From an uncultured Sphingomonadaceae bacterium (GTDB lineage: Bacteria; Pseudomonadota; Alphaproteobacteria; Sphingomonadales; Sphingomonadaceae): 64,000 bases of DNA. The notes under the pieces were generated by a model. The model saw only the letters and a list, made by a program, of their open reading frames with translations, made no database searches and was not told the origin of the DNA. The stretch is from the NCBI GenBank assembly GCA_947488845.1, contig CANLBM010000002.1, positions 212,799 to 276,798 of the forward strand. The letters run 5' to 3'. Positions 27,285 through 35,353 of the stretch are shown here, in pieces (the stretch's first letter is position 1; every line of letters starts with the position of its first letter). A program made the position numbers and the translations under genes.

Positions 27285-28571
27285 TTACTGTCCGGAACGA
27301 CTGATACGCAATGTGCCTGCTCCCTGTTGAACTTGCCAGCCCTGCGATCGAAGCGCCTGGGCTAGGGCCGCGATATCACCCCTATAAGTCACGCTCATGA
27401 CCGAAACGCCGCCAAGCGCGAGACTCGAGGTCGAAGCAGAGGCAACGCCGGGGATCGCACGCACAGACGATTCGCCGCGACCGACCGCACCAACGTCCGG
27501 CGTATCAAATTGCAAGGAAATGCTGGTCGTCACAGACGGACCTGCAACAGGCGATTCGCCAACAGTTTCTGATGCACTGTTCGTTTCTTCGCTTGCCGCA
27601 GTTTCGCTGCCACCAACCTCGACCGCCACATCGTCACCGATTTCGAAATCGGCAAGATCCAGATCATCCAGATTAAAGGGATCTTCCACAATCAGCGACG
27701 TGTCGGTCTTCAATATGCCGCGCGCCAGAGCGCTGGTATAGATATTGTCCAGTTTTGCGATACCCTGATCCAACATCTTGGGAATATCTTCGCTACGGTC
27801 CACTCTTAGAGAAAAACTGTCGATAAATTTGTTATCGGGTCCATAACGCGCTGTAAACCGCGCTTTCACCGGACCGCCGGGATACATATAGGTCAACCGA
27901 ACGATAGGTATTATAACATCGGCTGCGCCGAACTGATCCAATATATTCCGCCACCACCGCCGACTCGGACGATTGGCCTGCCCAGCGGTCAGCACAAGCG
28001 ATTCGCTATCCGATCCATAAGGGCGGACATAATCAATCGCGCTTTCACCGGACCGGAAACGTGCCCAGGCTTTTTGCCATTCGGTGCGGTTTTCGAACAC
28101 CTGGGGTGATCCGCCGCTCCACATGATCGGCAGAACCAGCATCGGTGGAGACCGCAAACGTCGACCGCTAACCCCCAGAATCGAGCCAGCTCTGGCCCGA
28201 TCAAACATAACGCCTAGCGTTGCGATATAGCGTTTTGGTCCGATCTGCTCCTGCTCGACGACGATCGCAGAGACGATCGTGTTAAGCGTCCCGTCAGGCA
28301 GGCCTGCACTCTCGCCGCCCTGTGTGTTTTTGTACAACATCTTCCAGGCCAGACGCTGTGCTTCTTCCCATCCCTTTTTTCGGGCATCAAAGGCATTATC
28401 CCCATGGACATCGACTTTTACGCCCATGACCTCGAAATCGCCAGTGCTGGCAAGCGGTGCAACTCCGCGTTCTGAACCGTCGAGCTGCGCATAGACGACG
28501 GCCACGGCGAGCATCATTACAGCCGCGATGACGGCGGCAATCTTGATCCTGAAGTCAGTCAAAATACTCAT
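27285..28571 (-). CDS. Membrane-anchored/exported protein, DUF2066-like
   Basis: The 428-residue protein starts with a single hydrophobic segment (IKIAAVIAAVMMLAVAVVYAQ, about residues 9-29) that serves as a signal peptide or anchor. The region from about 45 to 290 resembles DUF2066: VKVDVHGDNAFDARKKGWEEAQRLAW, then KRYIATLGVMFDRARAG and RSPPMLVLPIMWSGG. An acidic linker near 320-350 (NLDDLDLADFEIGDDVAVEV) leads to a small C-terminal domain of about 75 residues with SVSLQ/SISLQFDTPDVG-like strands that ends in TLRISRSGQ. Function is unknown. It is first in the operon DUF2066-hdaA-ppk-ppx and lies divergent from purM with 62 bases between them. Confidence 0.75.
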   Translation of the reverse strand: MSILTDFRIKIAAVIAAVMMLAVAVVYAQLDGSERGVAPLASTGDFEVMGVKVDVHGDNAFDARKKGWEEAQRLAWKMLYKNTQGGESAGLPDGTLNTIVSAIVVEQEQIGPKRYIATLGVMFDRARAGSILGVSGRRLRSPPMLVLPIMWSGGSPQVFENRTEWQKAWARFRSGESAIDYVRPYGSDSESLVLTAGQANRPSRRWWRNILDQFGAADVIIPIVRLTYMYPGGPVKARFTARYGPDNKFIDSFSLRVDRSEDIPKMLDQGIAKLDNIYTSALARGILKTDTSLIVEDPFNLDDLDLADFEIGDDVAVEVGGSETAASEETNSASETVGESPVAGPSVTTSISLQFDTPDVGAVGRGESSVRAIPGVASASTSSLALGGVSVMSVTYRGDIAALAQALRSQGWQVQQGAGTLRISRSGQ

Positions 28572-28633
28572 TTGCGCCCTTTTGACGATTATGGCGTGGA
28601 AATCCAGCCGCGAGTTGTCTAATCGCTCAAGTT

Positions 28634-29740
28634 ATGAGTGAAAAGCAAAATGAGCCGGATTCTTACACCTATGCGAAAGCCGGTGTGTCCATCGACGCGG
28701 GCAATGCCCTTATAAAGGCTATTGCCCCGCTGGCCAAAGCCACTGCACGCGCCGGTGCCAATGCGGAACTCGGGGGCTTCGGGGGCTTTTTTGATCTCAA
28801 GGCCGCCGGCTATGATGACCCGCTTCTGGTTGCCGCCAATGATGGCGTGGGAACCAAGCTCAAGCTGGCAATCGACTATAACCGGCATGATACGGTGGGA
28901 ATCGATCTTGTCGCGATGTGCGTCAACGATCTGATCGTCCAGGGCGCAGAGCCCCTTTTCTTCCTCGACTATTTTGCCACCGGCAAGCTCGAAAACGGTA
29001 TTGCCGAACGGGTTGTCGCTGGAATCGCCGAAGGCTGCAAAATGTCCGGATGCGCGCTGATCGGCGGCGAAACCGCGGAAATGCCCGGCATGTATGCCGA
29101 AGGCGACTATGATCTGGCCGGCTTCTGCGTCGGCGCGGTCGAACGTGAAAAGGTTGTCACCGGAGCAAATGTCGCGGCCGGCGATATCCTGCTGGGTCTC
29201 GAATCTTCAGGCGTTCATTCCAACGGATTTTCGCTGGTGCGCCGACTCGCTGCGGACAAGGGCTGGAAAATGGACCGCCCCGCTCTTTTCAATCCCGATA
29301 TATTGCTGGTCGAGGCCCTGATCGCACCGACCCGCATCTATGTGAAATCGCTGCTGCCGCTGATGCAATCCGGCCGGATCAAGGCCCTTGCCCATATCAC
29401 CGGCGGCGGCTTGCTGGAGAATATTCCGCGCGTGATGCCCGACGGATTGCATGCCCATGTTGATGCTGCGAGCTGGGAACAGCCCCGGCTGATGGCCTTC
29501 CTGCAGGCACAGGGCAATATCGAGCCCGAGGAAATGGCGCGCACATTCAACTGTGGAATCGGCATGATATTGGCGGTCTCGCCCGATGAAGCGGAGGCGA
29601 TTACATCGGATCTCGAAGCCGCCGGTGAAAAAGTCCACCGGGTCGGTGATGTCCGCGATGGCACCAAGGGATGTTCGGTGAACGGCAATCGGGGAACATG
29701 GTCGGCCACCGCCGATTGGACCGCAACCCACAATGGCTGA
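28634..29740 (+). CDS. purM: Phosphoribosylformylglycinamidine cyclo-ligase (AIR synthetase)
   Basis: PurM closes the imidazole ring in step five of purine synthesis, using ATP and FGAM. The 368-residue protein has family motifs [14 protein letters not shown], the ATP/Mg loop [49 protein letters not shown] and [13 protein letters not shown]. It starts at ATG 28634 with no strong ribosome site. It overlaps purN by eight bases, a common coupling of steps three and five in the pathway. Confidence 0.98.
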   Translation: MSEKQNEPDSYTYAKAGVSIDAGNALIKAIAPLAKATARAGANAELGGFGGFFDLKAAGYDDPLLVAANDGVGTKLKLAIDYNRHDTVGIDLVAMCVNDLIVQGAEPLFFLDYFATGKLENGIAERVVAGIAEGCKMSGCALIGGETAEMPGMYAEGDYDLAGFCVGAVEREKVVTGANVAAGDILLGLESSGVHSNGFSLVRRLAADKGWKMDRPALFNPDILLVEALIAPTRIYVKSLLPLMQSGRIKALAHITGGGLLENIPRVMPDGLHAHVDAASWEQPRLMAFLQAQGNIEPEEMARTFNCGIGMILAVSPDEAEAITSDLEAAGEKVHRVGDVRDGTKGCSVNGNRGTWSATADWTATHNG

Positions 29741-30698
29741 AAAAGCCAGAATCGCGATATTAATTTCCGGTCGCGGCTCCAATATGGCCGCATTTGTCTA
29801 TGCCGCCAAATCACCGGATTGTCCTTATGACATCGCGCTGGTGGCATCCAATGATCCCGCGGCCCCGGGCCTAAGGCTGGCCGAGGCAGAGAGCATCGCG
29901 ACCTTCGCCCATCCGCACAAAGGCATGGCCCGCGAAGCCCATGACGAAATCATGCACGACGCGATCCTCCGTTCCGGCGCCGAATATGTCGTCCTGGCCG
30001 GTTACATGAGAATTCTGAGCGACGGTTTCGTCAAGAAATGGTCGGACAGGATGCTCAACATCCATCCTAGCCTGCTGCCAAAATACAAAGGCCTCGACAC
30101 CTACCAACGCGCGATTGATGCGGGTGACAATGTTGCCGGTTGCAGCGTCCATCTGGTCACCCCGGAACTCGATGACGGGCCGGTGCTCGCTCAGACCGAG
30201 GTCGCGATCTTGCCGGACGACGACGCCGACAGCCTTGCCAGCCGGACATTGATCGCCGAGCATCAACTCTATCCGGCAACACTCGCGCAATATGTCACCC
30301 GCGAGAGCAATCCCGACTGGATATTGCAACAGATCCGCGACCGCGCATTGGCGCTGGAGGAAAGCTCGGAACGATTGAGCTTCGGATCGCCCGGCTGGCG
30401 TGTCGGCGGCGAGAAAAATGGCAAATATTTCGCCTATTTCACCCAGAGATTATATGGCGAGGAAAGCATCGGACTGCTGGTTAAAACATCCGGACTGGAT
30501 GAGCAGGCAGCGCTGATCGACGCCGATCCGGAACTTTATTATTCGCCGAAATTTCTGGGGAAATCGGGCTGGATTGCGATCCGCCTCGACACAGGGAACA
30601 CCGACTGGGACCATATTGCCGACTGGCTCCGCAAAAGCTGGCAACGGGTCGCGCCGAAGCGGCTGACCAAAATGGCCGCGATTGCTGATCAATTCTAG
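29733..30698 (+). CDS. purN: PurN glycinamide ribonucleotide formyltransferase fused to an MmcQ/YjbR-like domain
   Basis: Residues 1-205 or so are a complete Pur[15 protein letters not shown], the catalytic [20 protein letters not shown] with the N-H-D triad (HPSLLP, and Asp in [13 protein letters not shown]), and CSVHLV. This enzyme formylates GAR using 10-formyl-tetrahydrofolate. PurN usually stops near 190-215 residues, but here 321 are encoded. The extra ~110 residues ([70 protein letters not shown]) resemble the MmcQ/YjbR fold, a CyaY-like DNA-binding-type domain usually found as a separate protein. No stop or frameshift separates the parts. The second domain's role in purine synthesis is unknown. 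Confidence 0.9.
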   Translation: MAEKARIAILISGRGSNMAAFVYAAKSPDCPYDIALVASNDPAAPGLRLAEAESIATFAHPHKGMAREAHDEIMHDAILRSGAEYVVLAGYMRILSDGFVKKWSDRMLNIHPSLLPKYKGLDTYQRAIDAGDNVAGCSVHLVTPELDDGPVLAQTEVAILPDDDADSLASRTLIAEHQLYPATLAQYVTRESNPDWILQQIRDRALALEESSERLSFGSPGWRVGGEKNGKYFAYFTQRLYGEESIGLLVKTSGLDEQAALIDADPELYYSPKFLGKSGWIAIRLDTGNTDWDHIADWLRKSWQRVAPKRLTKMAAIADQF

Positions 30699-30876
30699 AA
30701 AGAAGTGTATCACGGGCTGGAACTCTTGGACAACAGAGAGGAGGGAGTACCCGCTGCCCAAAAATAAATGCGACCCGGTGTGAGGTTAAAAAAAGACCCA
30801 ACCCGCGATACGATTTTGTGATTAGCCCGGGCCTGGCGAGAGAGCGATACGGCCCTTGGACCGTATGCGGTAGCGC

Positions 30877-31533
30877 CTACATTCCCGCTTCGACCGCCAA
30901 CCGCACCATGTCGGCGGCGCTGGGCACATCGAGCCGCTGCATCAGGATAGATCGATGCATTTTGATCGTCCGCTCGCTGAGCCCCAATTCATAAGCGATC
31001 TGCTTGTTGAGCAGGCCCTTGGCGATATATTGCAGCACTTCGCGCTGCCGCTTCGACAGGTCTTTGACAATCGCAACCGCCCGCATCCGCCGCGCCTTGG
31101 CAAGGCTCGGCGAATCGGCGTCGATTTCCACCTGCGATCCGAGAAAATATTCCAGTTCGCCTTCCTCGTCAAACAGGGGAGCGACCAGCACTGCATTCTG
31201 GAATGGCGTGCCGTCTTTCTTGTAATTCAATATCTCGACCAGAACAGATTTTCGTTGCTGCACACCGCGTCTGATTTCTTCTGTCAACCACGGCTCGGTC
31301 GCCTTCCCTGCCAAAAATCGACAGTTTCGGCCGACGATGAAGTCGCGCCCATATCCGGTCAGATGAAGGAAAGCATCGTTGACCGCAACGATCGGATTAT
31401 CGGGAAGACGGGGATTGCTGACCACCGAAGCAATCGGGCTTTTTTCAATCAACGCCATGACCGAAGCCTTGGGCATGTCCGATTGGGAAACTGGCAACTG
31501 TTCTTCCATGCCGTTATTTTGTTCACGATCCAT
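30877..31533 (-). CDS. LOV-HTH blue-light-responsive transcription factor (EL222-like)
   Basis: The 218-residue protein has an N-terminal LOV (PAS) domain with the flavin-binding signature GRNCRFLAG; Cys71 is the residue that forms the photo-adduct with FMN. Other LOV residues are present ([43 protein letters not shown]). A helical linker leads to a LuxR-type HTH ([37 protein letters not shown], about 158-205) that ends in VRLAVEAGM. The whole chain is close to EL222 of Erythrobacter litoralis, in which blue light releases the HTH from the LOV domain so it can dimerise and bind DNA. ATG 31533 is used; ATG 31509 is also possible. Targets are unknown; divergent DNA at 31534-31751 is gene-free. 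Confidence 0.93.
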   Translation of the reverse strand: MDREQNNGMEEQLPVSQSDMPKASVMALIEKSPIASVVSNPRLPDNPIVAVNDAFLHLTGYGRDFIVGRNCRFLAGKATEPWLTEEIRRGVQQRKSVLVEILNYKKDGTPFQNAVLVAPLFDEEGELEYFLGSQVEIDADSPSLAKARRMRAVAIVKDLSKRQREVLQYIAKGLLNKQIAYELGLSERTIKMHRSILMQRLDVPSAADMVRLAVEAGM

Positions 31534-31751
31534 GCGGCTAAGCTACTCGATTTTCACGGTTCATGGCAAGCCGTTGCGCCGAACGTCGGTGGTTATGAAG
31601 AGAACTCTGTCATCGGGTGACGACCATCGTGGATGAAACGACGCCGTCATCCTCCCTTTCCTGGAGCCCTTATCAGCATAACGACTAGCGCGCTGCGGCC
31701 GTTCACAGACATGTTCACACATGATAAGACAGTCATCGTGGAAATAGCATT
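31534..31751. other. Gene-free region upstream of the LOV-HTH gene
   Basis: No supported open frame, tRNA or strong hairpin is seen. It must contain the LOV-HTH promoter and, on the other side, the 3' end of a GGDEF remnant. EL222-type regulators often bind near their own gene, so it is the first place to look for an operator, but I see no clear dyad. Confidence 0.4.
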
Positions 31752-31884
31752 TCAGGCCGCAACCAGCTCGGGCTTGCTGGACGACGCGAAGCGTCTCCGG
31801 TTCCCGCCGGCTCTCTTGGCATCATAGAGCGCCTGACCGGCCAAACGGAAACTTGTTTCAAGACCGCCACTCTCGATCAATGAA
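31752..31884 (-). pseudogene. 3' remnant of a GGDEF-domain (diguanylate cyclase) gene
   Basis: On the minus strand a frame ending at 31752 encodes ESGGLETSFRLAGQALYDAK then RAGGNRRRF and a 12-residue tail. RLAGQALYDAKRAGGNR matches the last conserved helix of GGDEF domains (pattern ADxALYxAKxxGRN). The rest of the domain, including the GGDEF site, is missing: upstream the frame runs straight into the 3' end of the intact SDR gene, so the fragment has neither start codon nor catalytic residues. It marks an old deletion joining the SDR gene to the tail of a cyclase gene. Confidence 0.7.
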
Positions 31885-32658
31885 TCAGGGAACCACACCC
31901 TCCACCACAGACTTTGCATTGTCGACACGAATGGCCGCCCCATTTATGAACTTGCTTTCATCCGATGCCAGGAACAAAACGGTGTTGGCGATATCATCCG
32001 GTTCACCCAGTGCGCTCGGCGCCGGTCCGTCGCTCGACGGGCGGAGATCGTCGCGGCCCATGACTTTCGGGCCAATGGCCTCGACCATCGGCGTCAATAT
32101 ACCGGCAGGATGCACGCTGTTGCAGCGAATATTATATTTATTGTTCGCGCAGTGCACGGCGACGCTGCGGGTCAGGCTTTCGATCGCTCCCTTTGCCATG
32201 GCATAAGCAACCACAATCGGCTCGCCTATGATCGACGCAATCGAACACATGTTGACGATCGCTCCGCCGCCCGACGCTTTCATCGCGGGAACCGCATATT
32301 TGCAGCCAAAAAATGCTCCGTCAGCGCTCACCGACATGACGAAGCGATATTCCTCTGCCGTCTGCGTCTCGATCGTTCCGGGTTCGACAACACCGGCGTT
32401 ATTGACCAATATGTCGAGTTTTCCGTGACGGGAGACGACATCGGCAATCAAATCCTCCCAACCCTGTTCATCAGCGACGTCCTGGAGCTGGAATTCGGCG
32501 GCGCCCCCTATTTCTCCCGCGACGCGATTGCCATTTTCGGCATCCATGTCGGTCAGGATGACTGTTGCACCTTCACGTGCGAACATCCGGGCATCCGCTT
32601 CACCCAAACCTTTGGCTGCACCTGTTATTATTGCCACTTTGCCTTGCAGTCTGCCCAT
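31885..32658 (-). CDS. Short-chain dehydrogenase/reductase
   Basis: The 257-residue classical SDR has the NAD(P)-binding TGAAKGLGEA (residues 12-21), NNAG (86-89) and catalytic Ser139-Tyr152-Lys156 in NMCSIASI...AYAMAKGA. Asp36 in ILTDMD after strand 2 favours NAD(H) over NADP(H). The C-terminal motif KFINGAAIRVDNAKSV is a variant of the usual TGxxxxVDGG. The substrate is unknown; the family oxidises alcohols, steroids or sugars. ATG 32658 has GGAG upstream. It is divergent from a SnoaL-like gene, separated by 84 bases. Confidence 0.9.
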   Translation of the reverse strand: MGRLQGKVAIITGAAKGLGEADARMFAREGATVILTDMDAENGNRVAGEIGGAAEFQLQDVADEQGWEDLIADVVSRHGKLDILVNNAGVVEPGTIETQTAEEYRFVMSVSADGAFFGCKYAVPAMKASGGGAIVNMCSIASIIGEPIVVAYAMAKGAIESLTRSVAVHCANNKYNIRCNSVHPAGILTPMVEAIGPKVMGRDDLRPSSDGPAPSALGEPDDIANTVLFLASDESKFINGAAIRVDNAKSVVEGVVP

Positions 32659-32742
32659 GCTTTTATCTCCTCATCAGATATTGATTCCAGGCTAGGACCG
32701 GAGTCAAATAATAACGACTGGCAAAATTGGGAGATATCAAGG

Positions 32743-33249
32743 ATGTACACATTGGAACAACTGTCTGCACGCGAGGAAATTCGCGATATCCTGCACCGTT
32801 ATTGCAAGGGAATCGATCGCCGCGACTGGCAGCTGGTCCGTTCCTGCTTCGCCGATGACCATGTCCACAAACATGCCGAATATGAAGGACCTCCCGACGA
32901 ATTTATCGGCTTTGCCAGCCAGGTACTGGAACATATCCCGGGGACCCACCACTCAATCTCCAACGTCCATATCGACCTGTCCGACGATGGCAACAGCGCC
33001 GCCACCGAAGCCAATTTTGTCGCCTATCACTTTATCGAAGCGGGCAACCCCGATTTCGCCCCATGCGAAACCCACGGCAAGGCCACCGATTGGATCGTCG
33101 CCGGCCGCTATTGCGACAAGTTGGAACGGCGCGATGGCCGCTGGATCATAATAAAACGCGAAGCCTTCCACGACTGGGAACGCTCCGAAGAGGCGACAAG
33201 TTCCGCGATAACGGTCGGAAATCACGCGGAGATGTTTAGAATCGCCTAG
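32743..33249 (+). CDS. SnoaL-like/NTF2-fold domain protein
   Basis: The 168-residue protein is of the SnoaL_4 (DUF4440-related) type: LSAREEIRDILHRYCKGIDR near the N-terminus, DWQLVRSCFADD, GTHHSISNVHIDLSDDGNSA with the HH pair, and GRYCDKLERRDGRWIIIKRE. Relatives act as hydroxylating-dioxygenase small subunits, dehydratases or isomerases of ring compounds, or have no known activity. ATG 32743 with GGAG ten bases ahead gives the natural start; the upstream open frame overlapping the opposite-strand SDR is ignored. Divergent from one SDR gene and convergent with another, it suggests a small catabolic or modification cluster, perhaps for terpenoid or steroid compounds. Confidence 0.85.
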   Translation: MYTLEQLSAREEIRDILHRYCKGIDRRDWQLVRSCFADDHVHKHAEYEGPPDEFIGFASQVLEHIPGTHHSISNVHIDLSDDGNSAATEANFVAYHFIEAGNPDFAPCETHGKATDWIVAGRYCDKLERRDGRWIIIKREAFHDWERSEEATSSAITVGNHAEMFRIA

Positions 33250-33316
33250 ACTTGGGAACCCCGCGAACCTTTCGAAACAGAGGATGCTCTGCCACCGGAA
33301 CACCCGTTTCCAAGAT

Positions 33317-34105
33317 CTAGACTAGCAGATATCCGCCATCGACCGTGATAATTTCACCGGTCATAAAAGCCCCCGCATTGCTTGCGAGCAAGAGTGCCGG
33401 TCCCATGATATCCGCGTCATGCCCCCAGCGGTGCAGCGGTATCATTTTGATTTCCCGCTCATATTGATCCTTGTCTTGCTCGACCAGGCTCGTCATTTTG
33501 GAGTGGAAGCGTCCGGGCGCTATTGCGTTCACCCGGATATGATCATCGGCCAAAAGGCTGGCAAGATTGCGGGTCAGCTGGTGAATAGCTGCTTTGGATG
33601 TACCATAGCTAATACCACTTCCGGCGCTTCCCATGATTCCGGCTATTGAACCAATGTTGATGACGGAGGCGCTTTTTTCTGCCGTGGCATTTGCTTTCAA
33701 TAGTGGCAAAAGCTGCTGGGTGAGGAAGAACGGCGTCTTCACATTGAGGTCCATGACCTTGTCCCAGCCTATTTCGGGAAATTCTTCAACCGACGCCGTC
33801 CAGCCGGTGCCGGCATTATTGACCAGCACGTCAATGTGATCTTCCCTCTCGGCCAGCGCCTTTGCGAATTCTGCAATTGCTTCTCCGCTGCTCATGTCGC
33901 CGGGAAGCGCGATGCATCCGCCGCTATCGCTCAGACCGGACAATTCTTTGGCGGTCGCGTCGCATTCCTCGGCTTTGCGCGCAGTGACATAGACCCGTTC
34001 CGCTCCGGCTTCCAGAAAGGCGCGTGCCATGGCTTTCCCCAACCCCCTGGAACCGCCGGTGATAACGCAGACTTTTTCGTGCATCGAAAAAAGATTGTTT
34101 TGCAT
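33317..34105 (-). CDS. Short-chain dehydrogenase/reductase (second)
   Basis: The 262-residue protein has TGGSRGLGKA (residues 16-25), NNAG (96-99) and Ser153, Tyr167 and Lys171 (NIGSIAGI...SYGTSKAA). The residues VTARK after strand 2 (Arg43-Lys44) suggest NADP(H). The C-terminus has the typical MTGEIITVDGGYLLV. It resembles 3-oxoacyl-ACP-reductase-like and gluconate-5-dehydrogenase-like SDRs; substrate unknown. ATG 34105 has AAGGAAA upstream; an internal Met8 is also a possible start. It converges with the SnoaL-like gene. Confidence 0.9.
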   Translation of the reverse strand: MQNNLFSMHEKVCVITGGSRGLGKAMARAFLEAGAERVYVTARKAEECDATAKELSGLSDSGGCIALPGDMSSGEAIAEFAKALAEREDHIDVLVNNAGTGWTASVEEFPEIGWDKVMDLNVKTPFFLTQQLLPLLKANATAEKSASVINIGSIAGIMGSAGSGISYGTSKAAIHQLTRNLASLLADDHIRVNAIAPGRFHSKMTSLVEQDKDQYEREIKMIPLHRWGHDADIMGPALLLASNAGAFMTGEIITVDGGYLLV

Positions 34106-34254
34106 AGGAAAATTTCCTTCAGAGTGGGTGTCGATTCACGGGATATGCTACACGCAAATTCTGTCAGTTGTCAGGAAGTTTCGGATAAAAATCGCAGCGA
34201 AACCTGTCGAGCGAGCAGATCGGCCTTGCCCCACCTAGCTTGCTCGATAACCAT

Positions 34255-34290
34255 AAAAAACGCCCGGTCACAAACACTGTAACCGGGCGT
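34255..34290 (-). terminator. Intrinsic terminator of ndk
   Basis: On the minus strand ACGCCCGGT (34290-34282) pairs with ACCGGGCGT (34268-34260), a perfect nine-base GC-rich stem, followed directly by six T. It lies 26 bases after the ndk stop and is the clearest terminator in the window. Confidence 0.92.
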
Positions 34291-34315
34291 CAATAGTCGT
34301 CAAAATGCGTTGGGT

Positions 34316-34738
34316 TTAGCCGACGATTTCGTCTTCATTGAAGAAATAGGCAATTTCGATCGCCGCATTTTCATCGCTGTCCGAACCGTGAACGGTGTTG
34401 GCTTCGAGGCTTTCGGCCAGTTCCTTGCGGATCGTGCCCGGAGCAGCATCTGCAGGATTGGTCGCACCCATGATGTCGCGGTTGGCCTGCATTGCATTCT
34501 CGCCTTCGAGAACTTGCACGACGCAAGGACCGCTGATCATGAAGTCGACCAGTTCGCCGAAGAAAGGACGTTCCTTGTGAACTGCATAAAAGCCTTCGGC
34601 TTGTTCTTTGCTCATGTGGATCCGCTTGGAAGCGACGACGCGCAGTCCTGCTTCTTCCAGCATCTTGGTAACAGCACCGGTGATGTTGCGACGGGTGGCG
34701 TCGGGTTTAATGATTGAAAATGTCCGTGTCACGGCCAT
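34316..34738 (-). CDS. ndk: Nucleoside diphosphate kinase
   Basis: Ndk transfers the terminal phosphate of ATP to other nucleoside diphosphates through a phosphohistidine. The 140-residue protein is standard in length and has the active His117 in NTVHGSDS, the N-terminal [13 protein letters not shown], and [19 protein letters not shown]. It is a single gene with its own strong terminator and a 133-base upstream gap before holC. Confidence 0.99.
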   Translation of the reverse strand: MAVTRTFSIIKPDATRRNITGAVTKMLEEAGLRVVASKRIHMSKEQAEGFYAVHKERPFFGELVDFMISGPCVVQVLEGENAMQANRDIMGATNPADAAPGTIRKELAESLEANTVHGSDSDENAAIEIAYFFNEDEIVG

Positions 34739-34871
34739 GATAATGCTCCATAAATGTAGGGATAATCAAAAGTTGGGCCGCCCTTAGCCGCTGCACTGCA
34801 CCATGGCAAGTTTTCGATGATTAGAACACGGTTCGCTCGGGACGGTTAACGTCCCCGCCACACCGCCTTAA

Positions 34872-35309
34872 TCAGGGACCTTCGACCCAGCGGCCACCAT
34901 CCTGCTTCCAATAGCGCTGAGTGACGGTATCATTAGCGGTTAATTCCCGCCAGACGGTGCGTGCATGATCGATCTGGTCGGCGGTGAACAGAAAGAAAGC
35001 GCGCTCGAAATCCAGAGCCTCTTCTCGCCACAAGCCATCGGAAAAAATGATATAGGGCGCTCCGTTCGCCGGCTGACATTGATCGGAAATCAGGATCGGC
35101 TGATCGGCCTGTCGTTCTGAACCGGCAAAATCATGGGCAAGGAAGCTGGCCGGCTCCTCGCGCCACAAGGTGCTGCTGAGCGCCGCACAGCCAGCCTCAT
35201 CCCGTGATAGCAACAAAACCCGTTTTCCGGCTTCCAGCGACTTGCTCGCCAGCATCGCCACCAGTTTCTCCGCCGGATCGCGAGTCAGATGGTAAAAATC
35301 AACCAGCAC
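34872..35309 (-). CDS. holC: DNA polymerase III subunit chi
   Basis: HolC is part of the clamp loader complex and binds SSB. The 145-residue protein has the family N-terminus LVDFYHLTRDP, the segment KRVLLLSRDEAGCAALSSTLW and PILISDQCQPANGAPYIIF. The start is not clear: GTG 35309 and a TTG at 35312 are adjacent candidates, with no strong ribosome site; I use GTG 35309, giving the usual two residues before DFY. It lies 44 bases downstream of pepA on the same strand, the common pepA-holC order in many Proteobacteria. Confidence 0.93.
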   Translation of the reverse strand: MLVDFYHLTRDPAEKLVAMLASKSLEAGKRVLLLSRDEAGCAALSSTLWREEPASFLAHDFAGSERQADQPILISDQCQPANGAPYIIFSDGLWREEALDFERAFFLFTADQIDHARTVWRELTANDTVTQRYWKQDGGRWVEGP

Positions 35310-35353
35310 CAAGTGACTTTCGAGCCAGACTTCGCCGCATTGTCACAGGCGAA

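Noticed and set aside
30840..30872. Imperfect hairpin after the LOV-HTH stop as a terminator
   Set aside because: Stem of only six or seven bases and no T-run after it on the minus strand.
32110..32742. N-terminal extension of the SnoaL-like frame over the SDR gene
   Set aside because: The extension lies opposite a real SDR gene, and a good ribosome site precedes ATG 32743.
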